A stretch of 64,000 bases of DNA from Sipunculus nudus (taxonomy: Eukaryota > Annelida > Sipuncula > Golfingiida > Sipunculidae). The translations under genes and the position numbers were made by a program. The notes under the pieces are model-generated. The model saw nothing but the letters and a program-made list of their open reading frames with translations. It was not told the origin of the DNA and did not search any database. The stretch is from contig CM049310.1 in the NCBI GenBank assembly GCA_026874595.1, forward strand, positions 4,156,001-4,220,000, read 5' to 3'. Of this stretch, positions 11,736-24,741 are shown piece by piece (positions within the stretch are counted from its first letter, which is position 1; every line of letters begins with the position of its first letter).

Positions 11736-12812
11736 ATATATCAAAACTACGCTTCGTCATCTTTCTTTGTCCGGGTGAGTCTTCCTGGTTCATGGACACT
11801 ATTCTGTCATAGGGAGTCAACATCTCAAACGGCACCAAATCTAGATGATGAATAGAAGTGGATGCCCTATTAACTTTTAAATGTTTAAACAATATATGTA
11901 AGCGTATGTATCAGAACAAGGCTCTGTATATATGTTATATGAAAAAAAAGTCGGCTCCTGAGTGACCAAGTTATAGACGGTATTATTCACATAAAGTTTT
12001 CATATTTATTTGGAAAAGGATCTTTTGCTTTTATATCAATATATCTTCACTTGTGGGAAAGACAATATTTGTGATTTGTATTTATGAAATTCTTAAAGGC
12101 CAACAGGTGAAATAGAGCGGAACTTCAAATGACTCTGTTTCGCTCTTGAACCCTGATAATTTGAATGGATATAAATTTGAGGAAATCAGAAAGTGCAGAT
12201 AGGAAGACTTCAGAACAAAGCAGAAGAAACAAGTGTAAGGATAACACACAATTTTTTCAAATAATCTATATTTATTGTAGTCTAAGGGTATATTAAACAA
12301 AGGCTATTCACGAAAAACAGTCACAGACATTAGATAAGATCATATAGGGGTACCCACTGAAGGTACTGTTTGACCAGGGGGTAGGCAGACTCAGTATAAA
12401 AGTACACTCAACATGGCCACATCCGGGTATATTGATGAATGATTTATTGAGTGCCTATACTCACACGCATCAAGTTTGTATAGCGTCCCCATTTTCATTC
12501 AGTATTTGATAATCTGATGAAAATCAGCCAGCACGTGATGTTATCTCCCTTGTATATCCTCTTTTCTAAAAATCACCCGGAACGTGGATTGAACCCTTGA
12601 TATATCCCGGATTCATAATGCTATTAGCAAGTTAGTGAGACATTCTCTCACATTTTTGTTTGAATGTAGCTGCGTCCTAATACATACCTGTGATTCAAGC
12701 TTCTATCTCTTTCCGACGCAGTGCCTGATCACTAGTGGACCTCTTCACTAGTGTCACCAGATAAGTTTATCTTCTCTAAACCGATCAATCATTCCGTTGT
12801 GTGTGAAGCATC
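11736..12812. other. Upstream region of KAP copy 2
   Basis: It contains a possible TATA box and, near 12430-12490, a block (CCGGGTAT ... CATCAAGTTTGTATA) that is partly matched upstream of copy 1 around 3673-3720. This suggests that promoter sequence was duplicated with the gene. No other gene is visible. Confidence 0.4.
12395..12402 (+). promoter_or_regulatory. Possible TATA box of KAP copy 2
   Basis: TATAAAAG stands in a less AT-rich context than most of the region, about 410 bases before the start codon, next to the upstream block shared with copy 1. Confidence 0.4.
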
Positions 12813-13110
12813 ATGAAACGTACACGCAGGGACAAGCCAACTGTTTTGACAGGATCTGCGCAGGACAGCTCCAGTGAAGAATCGGAAAGCAGTGATCATG
12901 AACTCATCAAGTCCCGCAAAAGAACTTCTCCTGAACACACCAAAAAACATGGTCCACCCGTGATGGTTTCCGGACGTGATAAACCGAAGGGAGAAGCGTC
13001 CACTCCCGTTGCCATGGAAATGCAAACTTATCCCCATCCACCTTCAAAGTCATACGGATCTTTGGATGATAAGGGAGGCATCTCTGATACGTCCCCCCAT
13101 CTACAGGAAG
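12813..13110 (+). CDS. KAP copy 2 exon 1 (N-terminal tail)
   Basis: 99 codons plus one base, from MKRTRRDKP to donor GTAACA in phase 1. It shares the KSRKRTSP-like basic patch, the DKPK block and the MEMQ motif with copy 1. Confidence 0.85.
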
Positions 13111-13408
13111 GTAACACTTTAATATTGATTAGAGGTTATCATTTAATCGAGGGCACGTTATATGAAACGTTATGATTTAAAAAATAATTGACTACTGTAA
13201 AGTTCTACAATATATGTACATTACTATTCTTATTTCTGTCAATTAGTTAAATGATTACATTTAATTAGTATTCTAAATATAAGTATTAACATTAATATTA
13301 TGATTGATATTAGGGGCTTATAATATTGTATATGACTCTATACAGTAAACAAAGTTGACCGCTGCTTGACATTTGTAGTAAAGTTGTTTATTGCCTGTGG
13401 GCCTGGTG

Positions 13409-13459
<51 letters not shown>

Positions 13460-13478
13460 TAAGGTTACGAACTTACAT

Positions 13479-13526
<48 letters not shown>

Positions 13527-14776
13527 TCAATTCTCATGAAACGTCGACATTTAACCTTCCCCAATATATATTGTTTACATTTAAAGTTAGGAGTCATTTT
13601 TCATCAAATTCGTATGCAGCTTGGCAGGAGCTATCAATGCATATGTAGATTTGTACATGTGTCTTTATTATTAAGAGTACCAGCAGTAAAATAAGGGCAA
13701 ATGTGGCACAAACGGCAATTCAAATTATTGGAAAGAGCTATAAGTTGTGTTTACAAAAAAATATGTCTAGAGAGTATAAAGTTTATATGTTCCAAACCAA
13801 AATATAGGATGTTACGGGCTTTAAGGGAAAAAAAAGTAATCAGTTTCTACGTATTTGTTCCATTCTTAAAATATTTCTTAGAATGGAGGATTTTAGGGTG
13901 TTATAATCGTGTACCAATTTCTTCTAAATACGACAAATTTACAAATACATTAGGTACAATTGTCTGGGCTTTATATGGATAGCGGAAAGTCTGGAAGTTG
14001 TAGTAAAGATATGAAAATATGTCTCAGTCTCAAAAAGTTCTCGAGCCAGATTAGCTAACGCAAAAAGTAAAATCATAACCTATATACAATGTCAAGTGAC
14101 TCTGAATGTAGTCAATGGTTGTAACATAATTTTTATGGTCAACGTTTGTTAAACAGAGAGAGGACATCATGCCAATTTAAAAGAAATAATAAGTCATGTC
14201 CATAATTCAGTTTCTTTGAAGTGTAAATATGAAAACTTACATTGTTTGAAACCCACACAAGAATACATATGGACTTTTACGTGAGACACAACTGTAAAGA
14301 CGTCTTCAAATTGATGGTCATCGTTTTAAATAAGTTAACGTATGTGATTTTTATTGATTTATGCTCACTTACTTGTCACCTGTAATGTGCAAATATTCAT
14401 ATTATTTCGTTACTCCTTTTTTGCCATTGACAAATGAATAGCTCGGCCAATATTTGTAAAAAATACATTGTACACCTGTAACATTTACGAAAAGGTCCTG
14501 GCATTTTCGTGGAAAAAGAATGCATAGGTAGGCCTGCATATCTTAAAGCTTACAAGATCCACGAGCGTCAATACAGGGGGATGAGGTATATATCCCCTGA
14601 CCCTATCACTTTTTAGCGACCGGGAGGATCAATGTAATCATCCTCTGCTATTCAGAGAATAAGACTGGAAATCAAAATATCAATAGTTAGATTAAGAATG
14701 ATAGACTTTGGTTCAATTATACCTATTTTATTCAAAAGTATTCTTAGCTATATATATTTGAAATGGGTTGCACAAG

Positions 14777-14827
<51 letters not shown>

Positions 14828-17800
14828 ATTATATATTTACGGAGCCCAACCTAATTTTGACATTTCTTTCATCTTTATATTTCTCATTATTCTGGAGAAC
14901 CATAAAAACAAATTGAATCTGAAACGCTCTTTCTGGATACAGGGCTTTCAATAGGAAGAAAATTTGAATAATCCTGGAGGCTCAGGCAAAAATTTGGGGA
15001 GTACCATCTGGATTTAGAGCGTCCCAAGCGGCGATGATATATGTTTCCAAGTATGAGGGGTTATGTCTAATTGAATGTAATTATCATACCATTATATGAT
15101 AATCGTGTCGTTATATGGATATTTGCTGTAAGACACAGTAATCATGCAGTGCGGCGTTTATCCAATTGACCGGTTCGGTTCAGGCACCCAGTAATGATCA
15201 TTGACTGATACAAGGTTGACTGTTAAATCCAGAAAATATTTAAAGTACACACAGTATCGAGCGCCCGTAAGAGATTTTGAGCGTCAGAGGCCCTGACCCC
15301 CACGTCCTGAAAGCTCTTTCAGGATACAACTGTTTTATTATAAAATATATACATTCTTTTCAAGAAATAAAAAGGCAATTTCCGCTTATAGTTTTAATAT
15401 ACCACTACGTTTCTACATACGTTGAATCTTAAAAGGAAGATCAAGCATTACTTTATTAGGTTATTAGGTATTTCTATTCTACAGACTTCCAAAATGGAAA
15501 AAAATATCACCAAGCAGGTAAGAACTTGCTGGGGCGAAAGAATTCATTGAAATTTTAGTTAGGAAAGTCAATGTAAATAACTTAAAAAACACGTAAATAG
15601 CAATTTTTTAATCTTATGGGAGCATAACATATGAGCAAAACTATTATATGAGGTATAATTCCCAGACGGGGGGGGGGGGGGGGGGTCGTTGCTCAATTAG
15701 GGGTAGTGATAAAAGGAAGTGTATTCGTGGGTAAAGTGTCCGATAATGAATAGCGGAGACAAATATAATTGTGAATTTTATGATGAATGTAAGGGACAAA
15801 CTAAATTGGGGACTGAAAGATGAAATATCGAGGATTTGGGGAGATACCTGCCTGTATATATGCCAAAAGCCTGATGCACCCTGTCCCTATGTAACTAAAG
15901 ATGGAAATTAACAGAAGGTGGAGCAAACATTTTAATTGAATATCTATTGTACAATTTTTTAATGTGTTCATTTTATATATTAAATGCCAATTCTTCAACT
16001 CTAGAGAATAATGTCTTTAATTATCTAAATTTATATTATGTTTACACCAAAGGCTTTTATTTGTGAAGTCACGGGTAAATATATGATGACATGCAAGTTT
16101 AACTATTAAAGAACAGAATATTTTATGTGCAACTTTTTAAAAATATTTTCAGTCCATTCTTCAGTTATATTCATGTTTTGTTTAAGCCGTGAACCACATT
16201 TCAGGTTGCGTCTTGAAAGTTAACATAATTTCTTCTTCTAAAGTCTTCTTCTTAACTGATTCTTTGTTTGATTTTACCGTAAGGTATGTAAAACACAGTC
16301 AATTATAATATCAAATTATAGGTTGACTCAGCCTGTCTGTTAAAAAAATACAAGTATTCCCGAAATAATATTTAATTGGTACATCTATTAATACCGGTAC
16401 ACTTCTCGGTCAAATTATGACAGGCTGACAATCTGAAAAGTCAATAATTATCAATAATGATTACCTATTAAATATAACCTATTTTTTTTGTATTTACGTA
16501 CTGGTCCAAATTTCCAAAAGTGTATTACAGACTGCATTGCAAACGTATATCACTTTATCTTGGAACTTGTAAATAACAATCAACTCCATTTCTGAGAGTA
16601 TGGCCGGCTATGCATGTTCATTAACAAACGATTACTTGAAATGTCTTCTACTTTTCTCTTACTACCTACCAATTTGAAAAAGTGCCATGAGAAATTTGTT
16701 TCACTCAGTAATTAAACACAGAAAAGGCAATAAGCAACAGGTGGATATGAATATTAACATACATATTTGAATCTTATAATAGAAAAAAATCTGTAAAATA
16801 TTAAAACGAAGTGAAATTAAAAAAAAAAAAATCTAATGGTACTGTAGTGTTTACCTCAAAGGCTAAAGAGATGTAGCTCTAAAAAAAATGCACGAATAAC
16901 TCTTACAAACGTGTACTACAGTACACAAGTCCACCTTTTTATTTAACTAATATGGCTGTCTATATTTTCATACTGCATTAAGGATACCTCGGTCCATATA
17001 TTATGGCTAATTATTTGTCTATTTTGCAATGACTTGGCAAATATGTTTTACTGAAAACCCACACACAAAACTTGAACCATCTGCACATATTTTTCGAGAA
17101 TTAGAGCACTGGTTATACAAACGTTATGTAAACGTCCTTTAACAGACAAATATAAACCCAAATTATCACGGATGACCAAAAGAAAACTTTAATGAGTTAG
17201 TAGTCACCAGTCGATCAAATGAATCCTTGAAATGTACTTTTTCTCTAATTATACGTCAACCAAAATAGTCTGAGAAGAAAATATTTTGACATCCGGAAAC
17301 TCGAATTGTCGACGTTTCATGAGATATATATATATAAAATATATATATGTATATATGTGTAATACATGTATGTCTGTAATTGAACCAGTCCACATTGGGC
17401 ATTCAGTTTGATAAGGAGGCATATGGAGGTATATATGTATTTGTAGTCTTGGACTACTTTCAAGCTTTTTAATAAAAAGAAACGCAACGATGAAGATATG
17501 AAGCAGGTCGGAGTCTTAAGTAAAAATTGAAATAAGGATAAAACTATATAACTATTCCATCTGGAAGTGGAAATTTGAGAGCGCAGATCTCCGCGAAGAC
17601 AGCTCATATTGCATTGACAGAAATGCAGCAATTTTTCCTTTTTAACGTTCCTGGAGCCTGGTGATCCGGATCAGCCCCAAATTTTTATCAGTTGTTCCAT
17701 GTATCATTGCCTGGCTATCCTGAAACCTTCTTCAAAATCCGTTCAAGGCTTTTTGAGAAGTCTTGCTAAGAGACAAACAAACATACCGACGCCGCCAAAA

Positions 17801-20800
17801 CATAACCCCCGATTGGCGGAGATTATTATAAGCAACCAAAACAATCGGAGGGACAAATGCATTTGGTAGTCGATTTGAGCTCCCGTCTAAATTCTCAGAT
17901 GCTCATCAGATATTTATCTGATAGTTGTGTACTTAGGTTGTCATGATGGTAAACGATACCTATTTGGACCTGACAGAAATGATGTAGTCATATACAAATG
18001 TAACAAGTTAACAAGGCAGCTCATAACCCCATTTGGCGTTATCAGAAATGAGCAACATGTTTTATATATACATAATACAAAACGTCTCGATCACCTAAAA
18101 AATTTAAACAAATAATTTTATTATTCCTTGTGTCATTGACCTGCTATTCTGAAAATTTCGTCAAAACCCGTTGGGAAAATTTTTAGTAAACCCCGCCCCT
18201 TGGCAAAGCAGGTCATCAGCGCCATCTGGCGGTGTCAGGCAGCATTTTTCCTTCGAAAAATCCCTTGATCCAGATGGTAATCCAGAGGACCCCCGAAAAT
18301 CAATCATTTATAAATATCATCCAAATCAGTTCATAACTATTGAGAAATGTTGCTAACAGACAAATTAACAAAGAAACAGGCAAACAAACCAACGCCGGGT
18401 AAAAAAAAAACATAACCTCCTTGGCGGAGGTGAACAGAATATTTTGAAAATCGAAACATATAATGTGATAAATGGAATACATGTATATTGATAATAATAA
18501 TATTACATGTCACAGTTTGATTTTGCTATATGTAGAAGAGGCGTCAGGGGACGAAATGTTGAAGGCGGAAGGACCATATGAACCAGTGTACCCGGTAAGA
18601 TACTTCATTCAATATTAGTTCCAAGAAATAATAGATGGTTGCATAACGGGAATATAAAGTTAATGAATGCCGTCTGTTTATTCATATGTATTTATTAATG
18701 TGTTTTGATTGATAATATTAGCGCTGCAACAGATTATTCATATGTGAGAAATGCTTTTATTTTAAATATAAAAAGCCGAAAATAAATCCAATAAAAGTTG
18801 CATATAAAAACTAAAACAAAAGTGTTTCAGGATACTGAAATGCATTGTTTGGTAATCAGATTTCATGTCTTGGTTATAAATGTAGGCTTTGCTTTGTATT
18901 TTGATAAGTTAATAATCGTGAAGAAAGGATTCAGATATAATGGACAAATCATTAGTTTTTCGAGGGGTAACATTTACTACTTTTCGTATACTTTTTAAGC
19001 GGATTGGAAAGATGAAAAACGGAAAGTGTCTGATTATTTCATGACGTGTCTATTTTATTTTATCATATATTCTAAAAAAAAAGAAAAAATGCTCCAAGCA
19101 GACAAAAAGCGCTCACAAGCTACCTGAAAAAAGCTTGACTTACCGAAGTTACCGTACCATTAAACATTTTCTTTCACCTTTTGTCGTCTCCAGAATTTTC
19201 GTTTTTTATCATCCGAAAAGGTATTTGCTGAATAGCGCAACAAAGTATGCGGAGGCGAGCAAGCCCATTCTTCCATTATAATGACCCTTTTTCACAGGGT
19301 TCAACCATGTTTTAAAGGAAAACAGACCCTAGTTGAAACTTAGTGCAAAGTTCTGGTGTCAAACGTCAATGGTCCACGCTTAGCCAAAACCTCTTAAAAT
19401 AAACTTAATCGGCATCGGGGAAACTCTGATATCATTCATGTGAATGTTTATATAAATTAAACATAACGTTATTATGAGAGTTCTGTTCATAATACCTGTG
19501 AGTGGTTATGTTTGCCTTGATTTTATTTTGCTCCTATGGTCCTTTTGTATTCCGACCATTGATGGGTCCTAATTAAATATGATCTTACTATGATATATGA
19601 CAATTCAACCACATTGAAAATGATTTTAACCACACAAGTGCAAGAATCACACAACAATCTGTGATGTTTATATTTATATATGCTATATAGTTCGAACATT
19701 TAAACAATTATTTAAACATCTGATTGCAGCTAAGTTATATCACAAACTGAAGAAGCAAGCCCTATACCCATCCATTTTTAACGAACCATTATATCAAATC
19801 AGTCCATCTCTAAACAGTTCTTTTAAATTTGTGCTTCTTTTCCATCGTCAGATTCATAACCACATTACAAAATATTTTTTTTGTTTTTGTTTTATGGTAT
19901 TAGATTATGATATTTTTTTATCATTTTTTTACTCTGTAAAACTGCCAAATGCCGACCGTAATAAATCATCTGTGCATTTAACTTTCCTTCCTGGCTGATC
20001 TCACTGATTGGTTTTCACGGAATGTTATACCTGTGGTCAGAATAAAAACTGTTCACCGTTCTAAATACCATATCATTGCACAGGGATCGACATGCCAAGA
20101 GCTACCGTAGAAGGCATATACTTTTAGCTAACTCCCTCGCTTATTAAAAACCATTTAATGAAGAGCTACAGCGAAAGCATATTTCTTGGGTGAAGAATAC
20201 GCAAAGTCTCGATAACTACGACACAATGTAGTGTATAATATCATCAAAACCTTAACATCTGATGTTACGCAGCCATGCATATAATTGAGTAGGCCACACT
20301 AAAAATAAATAAGTAGAATACTGTATTCTTTTTTTGACTGGACAAAAATTATTAAATTTCGATTCCAATTGTTATATATATTTTGAAGAGGAAAAAGGTT
20401 TATTTAAGATGTTTTCGAAACGTTCTTCATACATTTTTTTTAAAATAGGTTTTAAGACAAGAAGCTGTAATAATTACTGCCCCTACGACAAACACCCTTA
20501 CGCCCGAGAGAGATGTTCTATCCTTTAACCATTATGCCAGTGCTTTGGTGGAACTGCTGTTAGACAAAACCACAGAATTGCCACTGACCATTGGGGTGTT
20601 CGGGGAGCGGGGAAGCGGAAAGACTTCTTTCTTTCAGCTGATTCAACACCAGCTCAAGCAAGGTTAAGAAAATCATATGTAATCTCATTGTCCTATTACT
20701 ATAACACATGTATTTCGAGAAAATCAATTGGTTAAACTCTAAATGCCCTGTGACAAAGAAATCACTTGAACACTGGCAATGATCTGGGAAGGTAATTGTT

Positions 20801-23023
20801 TTACTCTGACCATCAAATATTTTGCTGATGTTTAGTTTCGATTTGGTAAATAATTGTCCGTGTTGTGATCGTTTTAAGATGGCTCTCCAGGTTTAAGTTT
20901 TTTTCTGGCTCAAAACTGTTTTTTAAAAGAGTATTTTCATCGATTGTGTAAATGTTAATTGATACTGTATCGCATTAACCATAATACATTAGAAAGTAAA
21001 ACATGCCCTTATACCATGAACTCTTCTGACTGTAGCTACAACAACAAAAGATGATGCTCAAGGTAACGTACATTACAAATGGCGTTTGTGTGATCGGGGA
21101 CGAGGAATCCCAGCCCTCCTTGGTGTAGCAGCCGTAGTTCTTTTCCTGTTGATTGTTTTTGTAATGGCGTGTGTAGGAAGTGGAATAGCCCTGATGTCCG
21201 CTACGCCAGCAGTGGACAACACGGATGTCTCAAACATAACCTTTAACTCCACCAGAACCCCAACAACCAGTCTTGTTTCTAAGCCTGAAGAAGATATGTC
21301 ATGGCTGTACCGCTGGATACCTCTATTTGTACTAGCAGGGGTCCTGACTTTGCTGTCCCTGTCCTGGCTGGGATATTATTTTTGCACTAAAGGTTATAAA
21401 CGAACGCCAGCTCATGATTTGTTTGATAAGTTTCATCGCTACCTCGTCATGGTGTTCTTCTGGCCGGAAGGACTACAATTCATAGTCGATGACGAAGCCG
21501 AGACCGAGTACATCACTGTCACATTCACGGCTTGGGATTATGTCCAAAGCAGTCAGCTATGGGCCGGGATTGTCACCAAGTTGAGCGATACAATAGAAGA
21601 CTATTTTGGATCACTCCTCTCTAGATATTTTACGATACTCCAGGAATCTTTTAAGGTCAAGGACTCCGGTATAGAAGGCCCACAACTACATACTAAGGAA
21701 CGCGTAGACTCAGAAATGGACGGCAAAGTGCTTGTGATCCCACGAAGGCTGTTTCGTTTCCCTAAATTTGCAACGCTGGCTATTTTGCTTTTTCTTTTCT
21801 TGTACTGTACATTCCTTTTGATCATCTATTCGCTGCATTTTGATCTTACAAAGCCAGTTGCAACTGTGTGGACCGTGCCAGCAGCCCTGATAGTTTCCAT
21901 GGCAGGGCTTCTTGCTGGATTCATCAGAACCCTGACTACGCTACGGACATTATGCCGTCCACTGTCCTGGCCGATTCTGGACATGCAAGGTTCCTCTGAA
22001 AGTGAAAGTATCTCATTTGAAGAAGAGCTTGGTTATATGCATAAAGTTAAAGATGAAGTAGAAAAGCTTAACAAAATGCTGATCTATATGGGTTGGCTGT
22101 TCCAGAGAAAGTTCAGAGTTATTCTTTTCGTGGACGACCTTGACCGATGTTCGCAGGAAAATGTAGCTAAGATGTTAGAGGCGATCAAAATCATGCTGGC
22201 GAAAAATGCTAATAACAACTTCGTGTGTATTGTGACCGCAGGAAAACAACACCTGCTGGATGCTTTAGAGTCCGACAAATTTGACCTCGGAAGTCAATCC
22301 GGACAAAAATTCCTTGATGATTTGTTTGACATTCCCTTTGCAATGCCACCTTTTAGTAAGGTAAGCGGGAAAAAGTTGTTAGAGCAAAAACGACGACAAC
22401 TTCAGGATTCAGAGTCGGAAAATATTGCAACCACTAGTAAAAAGGTATCAACACTAATAGAACAAGCGTCAAATGATGGTTTACAATCAAACACTGTCGG
22501 AAGCTCAGCGAAAAACAAACTATACAAAGAAGTATTGTATGCGTTGGAAGGATACTGCGAATATTTGAACAGAAACCCAAGGTGTCAGAAACGAATCATA
22601 TTGTGTTGTCATTTGGCTGCTTTGTTGGCGAAAGATTGTACCAAAGAAGAAGTTCGTCAGATTGTCTGGGCTATTATTTTGTTTGATATTTGGCCTTTCC
22701 GAAGCAATCTCTTGTATTATTATGAAGAAAAAGACGAGACCGGAGAGCTTCCTTTGAAGACTGTTTTGGACAATGCACTTGTGATCTTTTCAAGCGGTAA
22801 TGGCCAGTATGAGAGATCAGGTGAAATGCTATCTAACATCAATAATGGCTTAGCACACGAGGATGGTAAAGGCGAACAGTTCCGTGGTTTACTTGGAGAT
22901 TGGACGATGAAACACCTTCACCACGTGATTTCATTTACTCTGAACAGAGATACTGCTCTAAAGAGGAGAATTGGGAAAGCTGTAACAGAGTTGAAATCTT
23001 ACGTAGAAAAGAAACAATATTGA
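12813..23023 (+). CDS. KAP-family P-loop NTPase, membrane-embedded, copy 2 (four exons)
   Basis: Exons 12813-13110, 18536-18594, 20449-20662 and 21036-23023 join in phases 1, 0 and 1 into about 852 residues. Walker A is GVFGERGSGKTS, near residue 170. Four membrane segments and Walker B VILFVDDLDR follow as in copy 1, and the NIT/NST sequons in the first membrane loop are kept. This copy reads as an intact gene: no stop or frameshift is seen and all borders are GT-AG. Introns 1 and 2 are longer than in copy 1 because they hold repeat elements. The same orientation, exon plan and phases as copy 1 show tandem duplication of a whole gene. KAP NTPases are known membrane-associated signalling or scaffolding ATPases. 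The specific role here is unknown; a role in sensing or immunity would be speculation. Confidence 0.9.
13413..13524. repeat. Two (AT)n microsatellites in tandem
   Basis: AT runs at 13413-13458 and 13481-13524 are separated by 22 non-repetitive bases. Confidence 0.95.
14779..14834. repeat. (AT)n microsatellite
   Basis: A long AT run, read directly. The short frames crossing it (YIYIYI) are artefacts of the repeat. Confidence 0.95.
15668..15685. repeat. Poly(G) tract
   Basis: Eighteen consecutive G on the plus strand, in an otherwise AT-rich intron. Confidence 0.95.
17320..17358. repeat. AT-rich microsatellite
   Basis: An imperfect TATA/ATGTA run. Confidence 0.8.
17640..17830 (+). mobile_element. 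Hairpin-ended repeat fragment, first of a pair
   Basis: It shares with 18120-18440 the order CTATYCTGAAA, a CAAAAYCCGTT block, AGACAAACAAAC..ACGCCG, AACATAACC and a terminal CCCCCGATTGGCGGAG hairpin-like end. The repeated order with divergence suggests an old non-autonomous transposon. I cannot name the family. Confidence 0.5.
18120..18440 (+). mobile_element. Hairpin-ended repeat fragment, second of a pair
   Basis: A longer relative of the 17640-17830 fragment. It ends in AACATAACC followed by the hairpin CCTCCTTGGCGGAGG (5-bp arms). The 61-codon frame inside it is not conserved in the other copy. Confidence 0.5.
18536..18594 (+). CDS. KAP copy 2 exon 2 (short linker)
   Basis: Acceptor TATATGTAG, 59 bases open in the exon 1 frame (EEASGDEMLKAEGPYEPVYP with the split codon), donor GTAAGA, phase 0 out. 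Entry and exit phases agree with copies 1 and 3. Confidence 0.65.
18595..20448. other. KAP copy 2 intron 2
   Basis: AT-rich. It holds one degenerate counterpart of the copy 1 141-bp unit at about 19040-19190 and nothing else that I can support. Confidence 0.6.
19040..19190 (+). pseudogene. Single decayed relative of the copy 1 cassette unit
   Basis: It follows the copy 1 unit in order (GTCTATTTTATTTT; GAAAAAATGCTCCA; AAAGCGCTCA; TTACCGTACCATT; CACCTTTTGTC). The TAG acceptor and the GT donor of the copy 1 unit are both missing and the 45-nt frame is disrupted. It is present once, at the equivalent intron position, so the array in copy 1 grew from a single ancestral unit. Confidence 0.6.
20449..20662 (+). 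CDS. KAP copy 2 exon 3 (Walker A exon)
   Basis: 214 bases from acceptor AAAATAG to donor GTTAAG, phase 0 in and phase 1 out, identical in length to the copy 1 exon. It encodes the P-loop GVFGERGSGKTS and the helix FFQLIQHQLKQ. Confidence 0.92.
21036..23023 (+). CDS. KAP copy 2 exon 4 (membrane segments and Walker B)
   Basis: Acceptor GACTGTAG, then 2 + 661 codons + TGA. All features of the copy 1 exon are kept, and the C terminus is longer, ending KSYVEKKQY. A 149-base stretch over Walker B (22137-22285) differs from copy 1 at only two positions, although flanking stretches are clearly more diverged. Confidence 0.95.
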
Positions 23024-24366
23024 AATATACCGTCAACAATGTAGGTATATCTGATACCGGTGGTTTTATAGCTCGTTTCACTCAGATAATCACATCGTCA
23101 AGCAAACATCCGCAAATATACATAATATTATAAACTGACGTAATTTGTAAACCTTGAATATGCGATACGACTTGTATGTATAGGTTTTTGAGCGGGGTTT
23201 ACCTTAAATTGTACTCACGTTACGCCAACATGTCTGGTCGCTTAAGATCCGACACCCTTAGTTATTCAGGGATTCAGGGATTATCTCTCATAACACTGGT
23301 AGATGCTCAAGTCACAGGCATAGGTTAAGGTTTGAAACGGAAAACTTAAAAGAAGTTAAAACGACAGTTATAATCGGCAAGATGGCATGTGATCGCCGGT
23401 AGATTTCACTGATTTTGAATAGTTGGAAATAATTGCATTGAGTACCAGCTTAACATAGGATGGAGGCAATGAAAGGGGAACCTGGTACTAAGGATGATTA
23501 AGAGATGAGAACCAATAACACCTCTGTAAGAACAGCCTCGACTTTAAAATGGTCAATGATAAATAATGTTTATATAATGGTAGTTGATGAAAGGTCTGAA
23601 TTAGATGAAGGCTAATTTCCCTGATTGGTTCATCTTTACAAAGTACACTTGTTTTGTCTCAGACACAATCAAATATTCACTCAGAATGAACACACATAGC
23701 ACTTCAGTAAGTATGTTATCAAGTAAAATAACCCTATATCTATATGTTATGTGAATCCTCTTCACATATTCTGAAGATAAAAATTCAGAATAAAACATAT
23801 TCATCTATTTAAGGATACATCTTTTAAAAAAAAATCTTTATTTTTGTTCTTATTTTCTCTTATGTTTATAAACTAAGGTCTAAACTTTGAAAAAAATCAC
23901 GCTAAAGATAACTACAAGTTTTGTTTTTTATATACCCACCACAAAATTGAGCAGCGATAAACGTACTAACACAGCCCCATCATTACATGGTGAATTTGAT
24001 AGAGCTAAGTTCGGTCTGGGACCATTGGTTTCAATAACACATGTATTTATATTACATTATCGTTATATGCTTGCGTACAGCAGTTATAGTGACCGAATGT
24101 ATCAGGAAATGTTGAATGTCCTACTTTTTTAATAGAACATGAATTGTGTTAGAACGGAAATTCCTGTTCGATCAAGAGAAACACACATTTCTGCCACTTG
24201 AGTCAATGTCAATGGTTCGATAATGACCCGTTAATGATATCAGAGGTTCTATACACTTCGGCTGCCTTTAAAGTGATTTCCTGAACACATTTTCATCAGT
24301 TAAAACAAAACTTTCCCCAACTAGCGACCCCTGGCGACGACTTTATATATCAAACACCATTACAGG

Positions 24367-24621
24367 CAGGTGATCTGTTGTGTTGGGTCAGAACACAGGC
24401 CTCAAAGCCGAGAGATCGTGAGTTAGAATCTTAGCCGACGAGCGGTGTGATTTTTCATGTTGGGCATCAACCAGGATGAGCGTTCTCTGTGCTTAATGTG
24501 CTGTTCTCTGATTCATCGGGTGTGAATCAGCACAGGGGTTGATTACACAACCAGGACCTGCAGGTGTTGTACAGAGAAAAAAAAGTGACACCGCCTGTCA
24601 CGAAGTCCGAAATTGAAGGGG
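24367..24621 (+). mobile_element. tRNA-derived SINE-like element
   Basis: It has a degenerate B box (GAGTTAGAATCTT for GGTTCGANTCC) after an A-box-like region. It shares with 31451-31765 (opposite strand) the internal string TGTGATTTTTCA/GTGAGATTTTTCAC and the tail GTCACG(A/T)AGTCCGAAA. It is more diverged than the other copy. Confidence 0.55.
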
Positions 24622-24690
24622 ATTTATGTTGATCTAGAAAGTACTACGATAAACCTCCAAATAGTTATCTGAACAAAAAAAAAAAAAATA

Positions 24691-24693
<3 letters not shown>

Positions 24694-24740
<47 letters not shown>
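24694..24740. repeat. (AT)n microsatellite
   Basis: An AT run next to an A-rich stretch. Confidence 0.95.

Positions 24741-24741
<1 letters not shown>

Larger units (their letters stand above)
13111..18535. other. KAP copy 2 intron 1
   Basis: 5.4 kb of AT-rich intron with several AT microsatellites, an 18-base G run at 15668-15685 and two related hairpin-ended repeat fragments near 17640-18440. No conserved exon is visible. A 93-codon frame at 13701-13982 resembles nothing I know. Confidence 0.6.

Noticed and set aside
11650-11892. 80-codon minus-strand frame next to the 230-bp array
   Set aside because: It overlaps the last repeat unit, has no recognisable domain and no splice context, and length alone is not convincing in this sequence.
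14698-14954. Frames with YIYIYI stretches, also near 13388-13597, 17317-17631 and 24624-24830
   Set aside because: Translation of AT microsatellites.
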